A stretch of DNA of 14,830 nt from DATMXP01 sp964460935 (GCA_964460935.1 CAYWSM010000460.1:1-14830), one strand, 5' to 3'; counted from the first letter of the stretch, positions 1 to 8,330 are shown. Translations and numbers: made by a program. The notes: generated from the letters alone by a model not told the origin.

Positions 1-738
1 GCAAAACTGCTGCACGTGCTACAGGACGGTGAATTCGCGCGACTTGGCGGTAAGCGCGATATCGCCGTCGATGTCCGCGTGCTCGCGGCGACCAACAAGC
101 CTCTGGAGCGCGCCGTCGAAGAAGGTCACTTCCGTGAAGACCTGTTTTATCGCCTGAATGTAGTGACGATCCATATCCCGCCACTACGCGAGCGGCGCGA
201 AGAGATCCCGGTCTTCCTCGACTTCTTCCTCCAGAAATACAGCGAGTTTTACGGAAAGACCCCGCCACCCTTCAGCGATTACGCCGTCACCCGAATGATG
301 GACTACAACTGGCCCGGCAATATTCGCGAGCTGGAAAACCTGGTGAAGCGATACGTGATCGTCGGAAAGGAATCGCAGATCATTCGGGAGCTTTCGACGC
401 ACAAACCGGTGATTTCCTCGACCTCGGGATCAAGTCCGATCTGGAATCCCAAAGGTCCCGACCAGCCGGCCGCAACACCGGCGCCCGTGGTAGTACCGTT
501 CTCGCCAGCGGTAATGGTTCCCGGCAAGGACGAGGAATTGCCCTCGTTGTTGGAGATTGGACGTCGCGCGGCAATGCAGGCAGAACGTGAAGCGATTGAG
601 CGCGTTTTGGCGCAAACGCGTTGGAACCGCCGGCAAGCCGCAAAGATCTTGAAGATCAGTTATAAGGCACTGCTGAACAAACTGAAGATCATCGAAGAGC
701 AGAACCAGGCTGCTCAGAGTAAGCAGCAGTCGGCTTAG
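1..738 (+). CDS. Sigma-54-dependent (NtrC-type) response regulator, 3' part
   Basis: The reading frame is open from base 1, so the gene begins before the window; 245 codons remain. The visible part is the second half of the AAA+ sigma-54 interaction domain: VRVLAATNKPL (sensor I region), FREDLFYRLNV and PPLRERREEIP near residues 45-70, then NWPGNIRELENL (sensor II) near 101-112. A Pro/Ala/Val-rich linker follows, and then a C-terminal Fis-type helix-turn-helix (RRQAAKILKISYKALLNKLK, near 210-230). The Walker motifs, the GAFTGA loop and any receiver domain lie outside the window, so the input signal cannot be told. The family hydrolyses ATP to open promoter complexes of RNA polymerase with sigma-54, usually from upstream enhancer sites. 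No intrinsic terminator directly follows the stop; the first one is about 290 bases downstream. Family assignment is secure; the regulon is unknown. Confidence 0.95.
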   Translation, partial: AKLLHVLQDGEFARLGGKRDIAVDVRVLAATNKPLERAVEEGHFREDLFYRLNVVTIHIPPLRERREEIPVFLDFFLQKYSEFYGKTPPPFSDYAVTRMMDYNWPGNIRELENLVKRYVIVGKESQIIRELSTHKPVISSTSGSSPIWNPKGPDQPAATPAPVVVPFSPAVMVPGKDEELPSLLEIGRRAAMQAEREAIERVLAQTRWNRRQAAKILKISYKALLNKLKIIEEQNQAAQSKQQSA

Positions 739-863
739 GGTTGGTACTCGGGTTCCACTCCGAATCGGATGGAAGCTGAATTACCGGAGCCGTTCTGGTC
801 ACGAACTTACGGGAAAGTACCCTGTAATCAACGGTTTAAACTTCCACAGGACATATCCAAGAA

Positions 864-1066
864 CTTTGGTTGGGCATGTGCTTCTCTCAGCAGTAACCAA
901 AGAGGCCATAGACACTGATGATTGCAACCCTCTTCTTGAGATATCGACTTTTCCAATCCGAGCGTTCCGCTTGTCGGAACGGCGTCTTGCATCGCCTTCC
1001 CTGAGTTTTCCCTCCTCCTTGCCTCTTTAGAAAGAGCGGTCCTAACGGATCGCTCTTTCTTTTTTT
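864..1066 (+). ncRNA. Candidate structured small RNA or attenuator
   Basis: This lies in a 458-base stretch without a supportable gene. The plus strand holds an 8-bp dyad CTTTGGTT/AACCAAAG (864-871 with 895-902) enclosing a 4-bp inner stem (879-882 with 889-892). It also holds a 7-bp hairpin CGTTCCG/CGGAACG (963-969 with 975-981, loop CTTGT), an 8-base long-range complement AAAGAGGC/GCCTCTTT (899-906 with 1021-1028), and a strong intrinsic terminator (1029-1066). The T-run is only on the plus-strand side, which fixes the direction. I matched no known RNA family: 6S, SRP, tmRNA, RNase P and the c-di-GMP-I riboswitch were considered by eye. The 5' end is uncertain and no convincing promoter was found. 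It may be a free RNA of about 170-200 nt or the 3' leader of read-through transcripts from the sigma-54 regulator. Confidence 0.45.
1029..1066 (+). terminator. Strong rho-independent terminator
   Basis: A 14-bp stem (1029-1042 with 1047-1060, one G-T wobble) with a TAAC tetraloop runs into an unbroken T stretch ending at 1066. On the other strand the hairpin is preceded rather than followed by the T-run, so it acts on plus-strand transcripts. It ends whatever is transcribed through 739-1030, and it sits 130 bases before the DksA-like gene, which has its own promoter. Confidence 0.85.
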
Positions 1067-1138
1067 CTCGTGCTTTTTGCCCACGGTACATTGCATTTTT
1101 TCTCCAGGATTTGCATCCAAAGCCCAGCAGACGGTTGG

Positions 1139-1168
1139 TTGACTTGCGTCGGAAACGGCGCATATTAT
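1139..1168 (+). promoter_or_regulatory. Sigma-70-type promoter for the DksA-like gene
   Basis: TTGACT (1139-1144), an 18-base spacer and TATTAT (1163-1168) match the -35/-10 consensus well. Transcription would start near 1175, giving a short 5' leader before the start codons at 1197, 1218 or 1224. It lies downstream of the terminator at 1029-1066, so the gene can be expressed independently of upstream transcripts. This is a consensus match only. Confidence 0.6.
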
Positions 1169-1196
1169 TTTCGTTTCCCCCTACCGGCCTGACGAC

Positions 1197-1592
1197 ATGA
1201 GGCTGGTTGTAATTTTTATGGCGATGGATAAAAAAAGGCTCGAACAATTCAAGAAGCGGCTGGAGGACCGGCAAGCAGAGTTGCGCCGGATGGTATCCAG
1301 CCGGCAGCAGGACGGCCGCAACCAGGGCGAAGATGTCGCGCAGGATATTGCGGACAAGGCTGCAAGCTCCTACAACAAGGAGTTTCTATTCACCCAAAGT
1401 ACGAACGAACGGCAGATGCTGGGCATGGTCGATAGCGCCCTGGCCCGCATCCGCGAGGGTTCGTTCGGAGAATGCATCTCCTGTGGCAACGAGATCAACG
1501 CCAAGCGGCTTGATGCCGTTCCGTGGACGCGCTACTGCATCGACTGCCAGGAGAAGCTGGAGAAGGGACAGCTTGAACAGGCTGTGCCGTAA
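1197..1592 (+). CDS. DksA/TraR-family zinc-finger transcription factor
   Basis: The 131-residue product has the family layout. An N-terminal coiled-coil hairpin (about 10-90) carries an acidic tip with DIADKA (50-55), matching the DxxDxA motif that DksA uses in the RNA polymerase secondary channel. A C4 zinc finger follows, CISC-x17-CIDC (Cys93, 96, 114, 117). In the family such proteins modulate initiation, often together with ppGpp, particularly at rRNA and amino-acid promoters. The first ATG is at 1197, but the first residues (MRLVVIFMAM) are hydrophobic and atypical; ATG 1218 or 1224 (MDKKRLEQF...) fits family N-termini better. None of the starts has a clear Shine-Dalgarno sequence. A sigma-70-type promoter lies at 1139-1168 and a hairpin terminator at 1613-1636. 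The family is sure; the exact start and whether it is ppGpp-dependent are not. Confidence 0.93.
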   Translation: MRLVVIFMAMDKKRLEQFKKRLEDRQAELRRMVSSRQQDGRNQGEDVAQDIADKAASSYNKEFLFTQSTNERQMLGMVDSALARIREGSFGECISCGNEINAKRLDAVPWTRYCIDCQEKLEKGQLEQAVP

Positions 1593-1612
1593 AGAGTTTA
1601 GACAGAATCGAG

Positions 1613-1636
1613 AAAGGCCGCCCGCGGGCGGCCTTT
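1613..1636. terminator. Bidirectional hairpin between convergent genes
   Basis: A perfect inverted repeat, AAAGGCCGCCC (1613-1623) and GGGCGGCCTTT (1626-1636), lies between the DksA-like gene (+, ends 1592) and the GH13 gene (-, ends 1663). The stem is very GC-rich with flanking A/T runs of three, so either strand gives a short U-tract. The U-tracts are short, so termination may be partial. Confidence 0.7.
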
Positions 1637-1662
1637 GATCTTTCATGGATCCCCGTGGGTTG

Positions 1663-3411
1663 TCACTGCTTGTAGACACGCGCCTCCCAACCCCGCATTC
1701 GCAGCACCGACGTGCCTTCCGGCTTGCTCGGGTAATTGCACATGACGACGTGGTTTACTGTCATACCCTTCGGCAAACGATATTCGACGATATGTGGGGA
1801 GAAGTTGAGCACAACCAGGTACTTCTCAGAGCCGAGTGTCCTTGTGTAGGCAAAGACATTCGGATTCTGCGGATCGAGATCTTCGTAGGAGCCATACACA
1901 AAAGCTTTGGTTGACTTGCGAAACCTCAACATCTCGCGGAAGTAGTTGTAGATCGAATTGGGATCAGCCACTTCCTGCTTGGCATTGATTTGCTTGTAGT
2001 TCGGATTTACGACCAGCCACGTTTTGGGACCGCTAGTAAAGCCAGCGTTCGAAGAGTCGTCCCACTGAATGGGCGTTCGAGAATTGTCGCGCGCCATCTT
2101 TCGCGCCTGCGACAGGAACTGCTCAGGCGTGACCTGCTTGGTATCAACCAATTCTTTCCAGGCGTTCTTGATCTCGATGTCATCGAAATCCGCCAGATCC
2201 TTGAAGGGATAATTGGTCATTCCGAGTTCGTCGCCCTGGTAGATGAACGGAGTCCCCTTCAACGTCAGCAGCATTGTTGCCAATAACTTGGCGGATCGCG
2301 CATGCCATTCGGGCGCATCGTCACCAAAGGCTGACACGACACGCGGGTTGTCGTGGTTGGAGAGAAAGATCGTATTCCAACTATGGACGTCCAACGTGCG
2401 ATCCTGTTGCGTGTAGATAGCCTTCAGGTCAGGAAGCTTGTAACCGATCCACTGACGCCCGGGATGCGCGAGACGGACGGAATCGAAGTTGAAGATCATG
2501 TCCAGTTCGTGGCGGCGATCGTCAACCAGTTGCGGCGTCTGCTCAAGCGTGACGCCAAAAGCTTCGCCGACGGTCATCACGTCGTATTTCGAGAGGACTT
2601 CCCTGTTCATCTCCTGCAGATACTCGTGCAGGTGCGGTCCCTGTGTGTAGTAGTACTGGGGACGATCCCGGTATTCAGGTGGAATGTCGGCGAGTCCAGC
2701 GGGCTTCGAGATGAATGGAATCACGTCCATGCGGAAACCATCGACGCCCTTGTCGAGCCAGAACTTCATCAGGCCGTAAACTTCGTTTCTAACTTTTGGG
2801 TTATCCCAGTTAAGATCGGGCTGTTTCACGGCAAACAGGTGCAGGTAGTACTCGTTCGTCGCCGGATCGAGTTGCCATGCGGAACCCGAGAAGAATGAAG
2901 TCCAATTGTTCGGCTCGTGACCGTCTTTCGCTGAACGCCAGATGTAGTAATCGCGATAAGGATTGTCCTTTGATTTGCGGCTCTCAACGAACCAGTGGTG
3001 CTCGTCGCTAGTGTGGTTGACGACGAGATCGAGCACCAGGCGCATGTGGCGCTGTTTCACGCCCTTTAGGAGTTCGTCGAAGTCCTGCATGGTGCCGAAC
3101 TCTGTCATCACCTTGCGGTAGTCGCGGATATCGTATCCGTTGTCGGCGTTCGGCGAATCATAGTGCGGGCTCAGCCAGATGACATCGACGCCGAGCGACT
3201 TCAGATAGTCGAGCTTCGAGGTGATTCCCTTCAGATCACCGATACCGTCGCCGTTGGAGTCCTTGAATGACCGCGGATAAACCTGATAAACGACCGCTTC
3301 CTTCCACCATTTCGGTTGATAACCGTTGATGGTGGAGGAGGGCTGGTCGGCATAAGAAGCAATAGCGGTGAAAAAGGCAAGACTGCCGAGCACAACTCGC
3401 AGGAAATTCAC
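1663..3411 (-). CDS. Exported GH13 alpha-glucosidase (oligo-1,6-glucosidase type)
   Basis: With a GTG start at 3411 the product has 582 residues. This start has a GAGGA ribosome binding site just upstream and begins a standard signal peptide (NFLRVVLGSLAFFTAIASYA, then DQPS). The frame extends to an ATG at 3489, but that extension is polar and would destroy the signal peptide. The GH13 (beta/alpha)8 motifs are complete: DLVVNH (about 128-133), GFRMDV with nucleophile Asp229, VGEAF with acid/base Glu283, and NHD with Asp354. A DSNGDGIGD calcium-loop motif (51-59) and QPDLN (197-201) place it with oligo-1,6-glucosidases and related alpha-glucosidases. Val follows the nucleophile, which in this subfamily is linked to alpha-1,6 specificity. 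A C-terminal beta domain follows. It probably hydrolyses short alpha-glucans or isomaltose-type sugars in the periplasm. Trehalose synthase or another transferase is less likely but not excluded. It stands alone, without transporter or regulator neighbours. Confidence 0.93.
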   Translation of the reverse strand: MNFLRVVLGSLAFFTAIASYADQPSSTINGYQPKWWKEAVVYQVYPRSFKDSNGDGIGDLKGITSKLDYLKSLGVDVIWLSPHYDSPNADNGYDIRDYRKVMTEFGTMQDFDELLKGVKQRHMRLVLDLVVNHTSDEHHWFVESRKSKDNPYRDYYIWRSAKDGHEPNNWTSFFSGSAWQLDPATNEYYLHLFAVKQPDLNWDNPKVRNEVYGLMKFWLDKGVDGFRMDVIPFISKPAGLADIPPEYRDRPQYYYTQGPHLHEYLQEMNREVLSKYDVMTVGEAFGVTLEQTPQLVDDRRHELDMIFNFDSVRLAHPGRQWIGYKLPDLKAIYTQQDRTLDVHSWNTIFLSNHDNPRVVSAFGDDAPEWHARSAKLLATMLLTLKGTPFIYQGDELGMTNYPFKDLADFDDIEIKNAWKELVDTKQVTPEQFLSQARKMARDNSRTPIQWDDSSNAGFTSGPKTWLVVNPNYKQINAKQEVADPNSIYNYFREMLRFRKSTKAFVYGSYEDLDPQNPNVFAYTRTLGSEKYLVVLNFSPHIVEYRLPKGMTVNHVVMCNYPSKPEGTSVLRMRGWEARVYKQ

Positions 3412-3491
3412 GCTTTGATCCTCAAAAGAACTTGAAAAGGCGGACCGAATTTTACACCGTGCCTCAGAACGGATAACGAAGGAGATCACCC

Positions 3492-3530
3492 ATGCTTAAG
3501 TCGAAGTCCCTAGACGACGAGGCGGCCTAA
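3492..3530 (+). CDS. 12-codon leader mini-ORF upstream of the ENPP gene
   Basis: AAGGAG (3479-3484) stands 7 bases before ATG 3492 and opens a short frame encoding MLKSKSLDDEAA, ended by TAA at 3528 and followed immediately by an in-frame TGA. The next in-frame ATG (3540) starts the ENPP phosphodiesterase only 6 bases after the TGA. The mini-ORF owns the best ribosome binding site in this intergenic region, and the starts at 3540 and 3564 have none. Possible readings are a leader peptide that feeds ribosomes to the main gene by reinitiation, or a former N-terminus closed by tandem stops. Its coding nature is an inference from site quality alone. Confidence 0.4.
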   Translation: MLKSKSLDDEAA

Positions 3531-3539
3531 TGATGTTTA

Positions 3540-4865
3540 ATGTTGGGTTCGGCCAATGCAGCTATGCGAACACGTCTTACTCGTACTCTGATACTGATTC
3601 TTCTCGTCGCGGTGGCGGCATCCGCTGCCGATCGTATTACCGATCTGCGCAGCACCGTCCTGCTGGTTTCCATCGATGGCTTTCGTCCTGACTATCTTGG
3701 CGACAATACGCCAAATCTGGATTCTCTTGCCGACCGTGGCGTGCGCGCAAAGTGGATGATCCCGTCATTTCCGACGAAGACATTTCCTAACCACTACACG
3801 ATCGTGACCGGCTTGTATCCGGAACACCACGGAATCGTCGCGAACAACATCTGGGACGATACCATGGGTCTGAAGTTCGCCGTCAAAGACCGCGAACAGT
3901 TGAAGAATTCAAAGTGGTGGGGCGGCGAGCCGATCTGGGTAACGGCCGAAAAGCAAGGTGTGGTCACAGCTCCGCTCGATTGGCCTGGGTCGGAAGCTGC
4001 GATCGAAGATAAGCACCCAACCTACTATCGCGAATTCGATTCGAAGATGTCGGCTGAGGAGCGGGTGACGCAACTGCTGCCCTACTTCGATAAACCGTCA
4101 CCCGAGCGGCCTCGGTTTCTGACGTTATACATGGACGAAGTGGATGAAGCGGGACACGACTTCGGCCCAGGATCTTCGGAGGTAAAAGAAGCGGTTGCAA
4201 AGGTGGATGCGGCGCTCGGCAAACTGCTGTCTGGCCTGCGCGAGCGCGGCATTGAAGATCAGGTCAACATCATCGTGGTTTCTGATCATGGCATGGCGCC
4301 GACGTCGAGAAAGAAGCTTGTGCAACTCGATGACTATGTCGATCTGAAAACCGTAATGATCGCCGACTGGGGACCACCGATCGCATTGCGGGCGCTCGAT
4401 GGCAACAATGCAGGTCTGCTGGAGAAACTGAAGCGCATCCCGCATGCGCACGCTTACGCCTCAGCGGATTTGCCCGCGCGTCTGCATTACTCGGACTCGC
4501 CCCGCATCATGCCGGTACTGTTGCTGCCCGAGGAAGGATGGACCATCAATTCGCGCGATTGGGTTGAGAAGCATCCGAAGTTCGAGCACGGCGGTCAGCA
4601 CGGATATGACAATCAGGATAAATCCATGCGGGCGACGTTCATTGCCGCCGGTCCGGCATTTGCTTCGCACGCGACGCTGGCGCCCTTCGCGAACGTGCAT
4701 GTTTACTCCCTAATGGCATATCTCCTGAACCTGCATCCGGTGAAAACCGACGGCTCCATCAACGTGTTCGAGAGCGTTCTGGTGAAGAGCACAGAAGGAC
4801 CGAAACGGATCGAGCGTGCGCCTTGGCGGGGAGAACGGCTGGAAGTAGCAAGCGTCAGTCACTGA
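3540..4865 (+). CDS. Exported ENPP-type nucleotide pyrophosphatase/phosphodiesterase
   Basis: This 441-residue alkaline-phosphatase-superfamily enzyme has a signal peptide (MRTRLTRTLILILLVAVAASA from Met9). Its bimetal active site is complete by motif. VSIDGFRPDY supplies the first metal Asp46. TKTFPNHY carries the nucleophile Thr81. IVANN gives an Asn near 102. DEVDEAGHDFGP gives Asp202 and His206, VVSDHGM gives Asp249 and His250, and GGQHGYDN gives His354. The family hydrolyses nucleotide pyrophosphates or phosphodiesters, and some members act on phospholipid head groups; the substrate here cannot be fixed. It should act in the periplasm. Start choice is open: ATG 3540 or ATG 3564, the latter giving a cleaner signal peptide. 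Neither has a Shine-Dalgarno sequence, which makes the upstream mini-ORF (3492-3530) relevant. The gene diverges from the GH13 gene and converges on gdhA. Confidence 0.92.
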   Translation: MLGSANAAMRTRLTRTLILILLVAVAASAADRITDLRSTVLLVSIDGFRPDYLGDNTPNLDSLADRGVRAKWMIPSFPTKTFPNHYTIVTGLYPEHHGIVANNIWDDTMGLKFAVKDREQLKNSKWWGGEPIWVTAEKQGVVTAPLDWPGSEAAIEDKHPTYYREFDSKMSAEERVTQLLPYFDKPSPERPRFLTLYMDEVDEAGHDFGPGSSEVKEAVAKVDAALGKLLSGLRERGIEDQVNIIVVSDHGMAPTSRKKLVQLDDYVDLKTVMIADWGPPIALRALDGNNAGLLEKLKRIPHAHAYASADLPARLHYSDSPRIMPVLLLPEEGWTINSRDWVEKHPKFEHGGQHGYDNQDKSMRATFIAAGPAFASHATLAPFANVHVYSLMAYLLNLHPVKTDGSINVFESVLVKSTEGPKRIERAPWRGERLEVASVSH

Positions 4866-4882
4866 ATTGAAGCTAACAAGAA

Positions 4883-4908
4883 AAAAGCCCGGCGCAGGCC
4901 GGGCTTTT
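4883..4908. terminator. Bidirectional intrinsic terminator between ENPP and gdhA genes
   Basis: A perfect 11-bp inverted repeat, AAAAGCCCGGC (4883-4893) and GCCGGGCTTTT (4898-4908), has a 4-base loop. An A-run on the left and a T-run on the right give a U-tract on both strands. It lies between the stop of the ENPP gene (+, 4865) and that of glutamate dehydrogenase (-, 4927), so it should end both. Confidence 0.85.
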
Positions 4909-4926
4909 CAACTCCTGACTACTGCA

Positions 4927-6198
<1,272 letters not shown>

Positions 6199-6279
6199 TG
6201 AGACTCTCCGAGTGGGCGAGGAACTCCTAGCTGGCGCGTTCCGGCGCCTCGAATAATTGCTATTTGCGCCAAATTGGAG

Positions 6280-6308
6280 ATTTTAAGCTTCCCCGTAAGG
6301 GAGGGCAA
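6280..6308 (-). promoter_or_regulatory. Candidate promoter for gdhA
   Basis: Read on the minus strand, TTGCCC (6308-6303), a 17-base spacer and TAAAAT (6285-6280) form a plausible -35/-10 pair. Transcription would begin near 6273 and leave a leader of about 75 nt before the start codon. The 269-base gap between gdhA and the metallophosphoesterase holds both divergent promoters; I saw no further clear structure in it. Confidence 0.4.
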
Positions 6309-6467
6309 GGTACGCCAGGACAGGGGAATCAAGGTGGTGGTCACTCCAGGCGGTGATGAACTGCACATCTTTCTGTGACTGAAATTGCAGATCTTCGGAT
6401 CCGCCGGATTAGAAGGCAAATCTTGTGTAGTGTGTAGGCCCAGTTTTAGCTTGAGAAGTCTGCCAAA

Positions 6468-6983
6468 ATGGAGTCGATGCGGATCGGCCTAATTTCGGAC
6501 ACACACGGTTTTTTGGACGAGTCGCTGTTCGAGCATTTCTCGCAGTGCGATGAAGTGTGGCACGCCGGCGATTTTGGCACAGCGGAAGTCCTGGAGCAAT
6601 TGCGCCAATTCAGACCCACTCGCGGCGTGTACGGAAATATCGATGGCCCGGAGATTCGCAGCCAGCTCCCTGAGGACCTGACTTGGACGTGCGAAGGTCT
6701 TCGTGTTTACATGACCCACATTGGCGGTTATCCCGGCCGTTACGATCCACGGGCGAAAAAGATCCTTTTGGAGGCAAAGCCGGGTCTCTTCGTTTGCGGT
6801 CATTCCCACATTCTGAAAATCATGCGGGACTTCAATCTCGATCTTGTTCACATGAACCCTGGCGCCTGCGGGAATTCCGGATGGCACCTTGTGAGAACCG
6901 GCCTCCGCTTCACAGTCGCCGCAGGCAAGCTTGCTGACGTGGAGGCAATCGAGTTGGGAAAACGCGGGGCGCCGCATCCGTAG
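6468..6983 (+). CDS. YfcE/MJ0936-type metallophosphoesterase
   Basis: This 171-residue cytoplasmic calcineurin-like phosphoesterase shows the full dinuclear metal site in order: ISDTH (Asp11, His13), AGD (Asp35), YGNID (Asn57), THIGG (His84) and GHSH (His112, His114), then NPGACG. The compact size and the motif set match the YfcE/MJ0936 group, small phosphodiesterases active on model substrates and of unsettled physiological role. ATG 6468 has a weak GAGAAG 9 bases upstream; an ATG at 6477 is an alternative that would lose only three residues. The small membrane protein gene follows after about 47 bases on the same strand with its own ribosome binding site and may be cotranscribed. Confidence 0.92.
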   Translation: MESMRIGLISDTHGFLDESLFEHFSQCDEVWHAGDFGTAEVLEQLRQFRPTRGVYGNIDGPEIRSQLPEDLTWTCEGLRVYMTHIGGYPGRYDPRAKKILLEAKPGLFVCGHSHILKIMRDFNLDLVHMNPGACGNSGWHLVRTGLRFTVAAGKLADVEAIELGKRGAPHP

Positions 6984-7030
6984 TCTCGACTCGCCGCCTT
7001 GAAAGCTGCTCCACAACAAAGGTGAACACA

Positions 7031-7339
7031 ATGATCTGGCATCACTATGTGGCAAGTTTCTTTGCCGGTGCATTTCTCGCGAATTTCGTACCTCATTTTG
7101 TTCAGGGGATTTCCGGAAATCGCTTCCCGAGTCCCTTTGCGAACCCGCCCGGCAAAGGACTCTCCTCGCCAACAGTGAATGTGCTGTGGGCTCTGGCGAA
7201 CCTGGCCGTCGGATACATTCTCTTTCGCGTTGGCAATGTTGCGACAGGCGGATATGGAGTGCTGGTCGTCTTTTTCGTGGGAATAGCGCTGCTCAGTATT
7301 CGAATGAGCAGTCACTTCGCACACAAGCATTCAGGCTAA
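7031..7339 (+). CDS. Small conserved-looking membrane protein, unknown function
   Basis: The 102-residue product begins at ATG 7031, supported by AAAGGTGA a few bases upstream; an in-frame GTG at 7022 lies inside that site and is less likely. It has a hydrophobic N-terminal segment (HHYVASFFAGAFLANFVPHFVQG), a polar stretch rich in Gly and Pro (SGNRFPSPFANPPGKGLSSP), then two likely membrane segments (about 50-66 and 72-92) and a His-rich tail. The polar loop resembles small uncharacterised membrane proteins that I recall from other soil bacteria, but I cannot name a family. It follows the metallophosphoesterase on the same strand and converges on the MBL-fold gene after only 28 bases. I infer an inner-membrane protein and no more. 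Confidence 0.75.
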   Translation: MIWHHYVASFFAGAFLANFVPHFVQGISGNRFPSPFANPPGKGLSSPTVNVLWALANLAVGYILFRVGNVATGGYGVLVVFFVGIALLSIRMSSHFAHKHSG

Positions 7340-7367
7340 GGCGCGCTTGCGAAACGGAGCGTGGGGG

Positions 7368-8192
7368 CTACAGCTGTATCTCCATCCCTTCTGCCGCAGC
7401 TCTTACCTTTGGATAGTAGTTACTCGCCTCCTGCACGATCGAGTCAATGCAGGAATCGCTATGGTCAGGATCGTGGTGGAAGAGCACCAGTTCTTTGGCG
7501 CCACTCTGCATCACGACGTTGATGGCTTCGCGCCAGTGGCTGTGTCCCCAGCCACGCTTCTTGGCCTCGTACTCTTCAGGCAGATACTGCGCATCGTAGA
7601 TGAGGAGATCGGCGCCTTCCGCAAGTTTGCGAACGTTCCGATCGAAGACCGGATCACCGGGTTCATTGTCGGTGGCGTAAACGACAATCCCCTCATCGGT
7701 CTCGAGCCGGAAGCCCAAGCATCCCTGGGGATGATTCAACCACATGCTCTGGATAACGCAGTTGTCCTGTGCGATACGGTCTTCCTCAATATCGTAAAAA
7801 TGGCGATGCGCCGCCATCTCGCTCATGTTGACCGGGAAGTATGGATCGGCCATCTGCTCTTCGATCGCATGCTGAAGACTGCGGCTGCGGCTCGATGAGT
7901 GAAAGAAGAAGTAGTTATCCGGACTCTCGTAAAGCGGCGTAAAGAACGGGATACCCTGAATGTGGTCCCAGTGGAAATGCGACAGGAAGATGTGCGCCTG
8001 AATGGGTTTCCCGGTGGTCTCAGCGGTCCTGGACAATGCCTTACCAAGATTCCGGAACCCGGTGCCGCAATCGAAGACGTAAATGTGGCCGTTGATGCGT
8101 ACTTCCACACAGGAGGTGTTGCCTCCGTAGCGCATGTTTTCAGGCTGCGGGGTCGGCGTAGAGCCGCGTACACCCCAAAATCTAATGTGCAT
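7368..8192 (-). CDS. Metallo-beta-lactamase-fold hydrolase (PhnP-like)
   Basis: The 274-residue protein has no signal peptide and so is cytoplasmic. It opens with MHIRFWGVRGSTPTP and YGGNTSCVEV, typical of the PhnP / cyclic-phosphodiesterase branch of the MBL fold. The zinc motif HFHWDH gives His72, His74, Asp76 and His77. Further candidate ligands are His154 (NHPQG), Asp175 (YATDNEP) and His240 (LFHHDPDHSD). GWGHSHWREA near 214-223 is also typical of the branch. The likely chemistry is phosphodiester hydrolysis of a small molecule or cyclic nucleotide; no phosphonate genes are nearby to support a PhnP role. ATG 8192 is preceded by AGGAAGG at short distance. The gene is divergent from trpE and convergent with the small membrane protein gene. 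Confidence 0.9.
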   Translation of the reverse strand: MHIRFWGVRGSTPTPQPENMRYGGNTSCVEVRINGHIYVFDCGTGFRNLGKALSRTAETTGKPIQAHIFLSHFHWDHIQGIPFFTPLYESPDNYFFFHSSSRSRSLQHAIEEQMADPYFPVNMSEMAAHRHFYDIEEDRIAQDNCVIQSMWLNHPQGCLGFRLETDEGIVVYATDNEPGDPVFDRNVRKLAEGADLLIYDAQYLPEEYEAKKRGWGHSHWREAINVVMQSGAKELVLFHHDPDHSDSCIDSIVQEASNYYPKVRAAAEGMEIQL

Positions 8193-8270
8193 GCGCCTTC
8201 CTAGTCCGCGTCATCGTGGCCGGTAACCTTACCCTCACGTGCTTGGGAATTGGCTCGTAAGTGCTGGAAG

Positions 8271-8330
8271 TATAAGACACCAAGGACGTTCGCCGTCAAA
8301 TTCCTTGGGTCACTTTGGGGCACTGTCCCA
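8271..8330 (+). promoter_or_regulatory. trpE leader: promoter-like hexamer and two dyads
   Basis: TATAAG (8271-8276) is a fair -10 sequence, but the only -35-like hexamer (TTGGCT, 8250-8255) is 15 bases away, which is short. Just downstream is a 7-bp dyad CCAAGGA/TCCTTGG (8280-8286 with 8302-8308), then a 5-bp hairpin (8316-8320 with 8326-8330). Neither is followed by a T-run, so they are not an ordinary attenuator; the first could be an operator. No peptide with consecutive Trp codons is seen before trpE. This is a weak, inferred assignment. Confidence 0.3.

Noticed and set aside
739..800. tRNA T-arm-like GGGTTCCACTCC just after the sigma-54 regulator
   Set aside because: No acceptor, D or anticodon arm can be built around it; upstream sequence is the end of a coding region.
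864..1066. 6S RNA, SRP RNA or c-di-GMP riboswitch as identity of the structured region
   Set aside because: The conserved cores of these families are not visible by eye, so I left the RNA unassigned.
887..1120. Minus-strand frame of 77 codons across the structured intergenic region
   Set aside because: The protein is low-complexity and basic, has no recognisable domain, and its frame reads through the antisense of a strong plus-strand terminator.
828..1274. Minus-strand frame of 148 codons
   Set aside because: It overlaps the promoter and start of the DksA-like gene on the opposite strand and has no family features.
6489..7172. Minus-strand frame of 227 codons opposite the metallophosphoesterase
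   Set aside because: It is antisense to a gene with all metal-binding motifs, and its product shows no domain.
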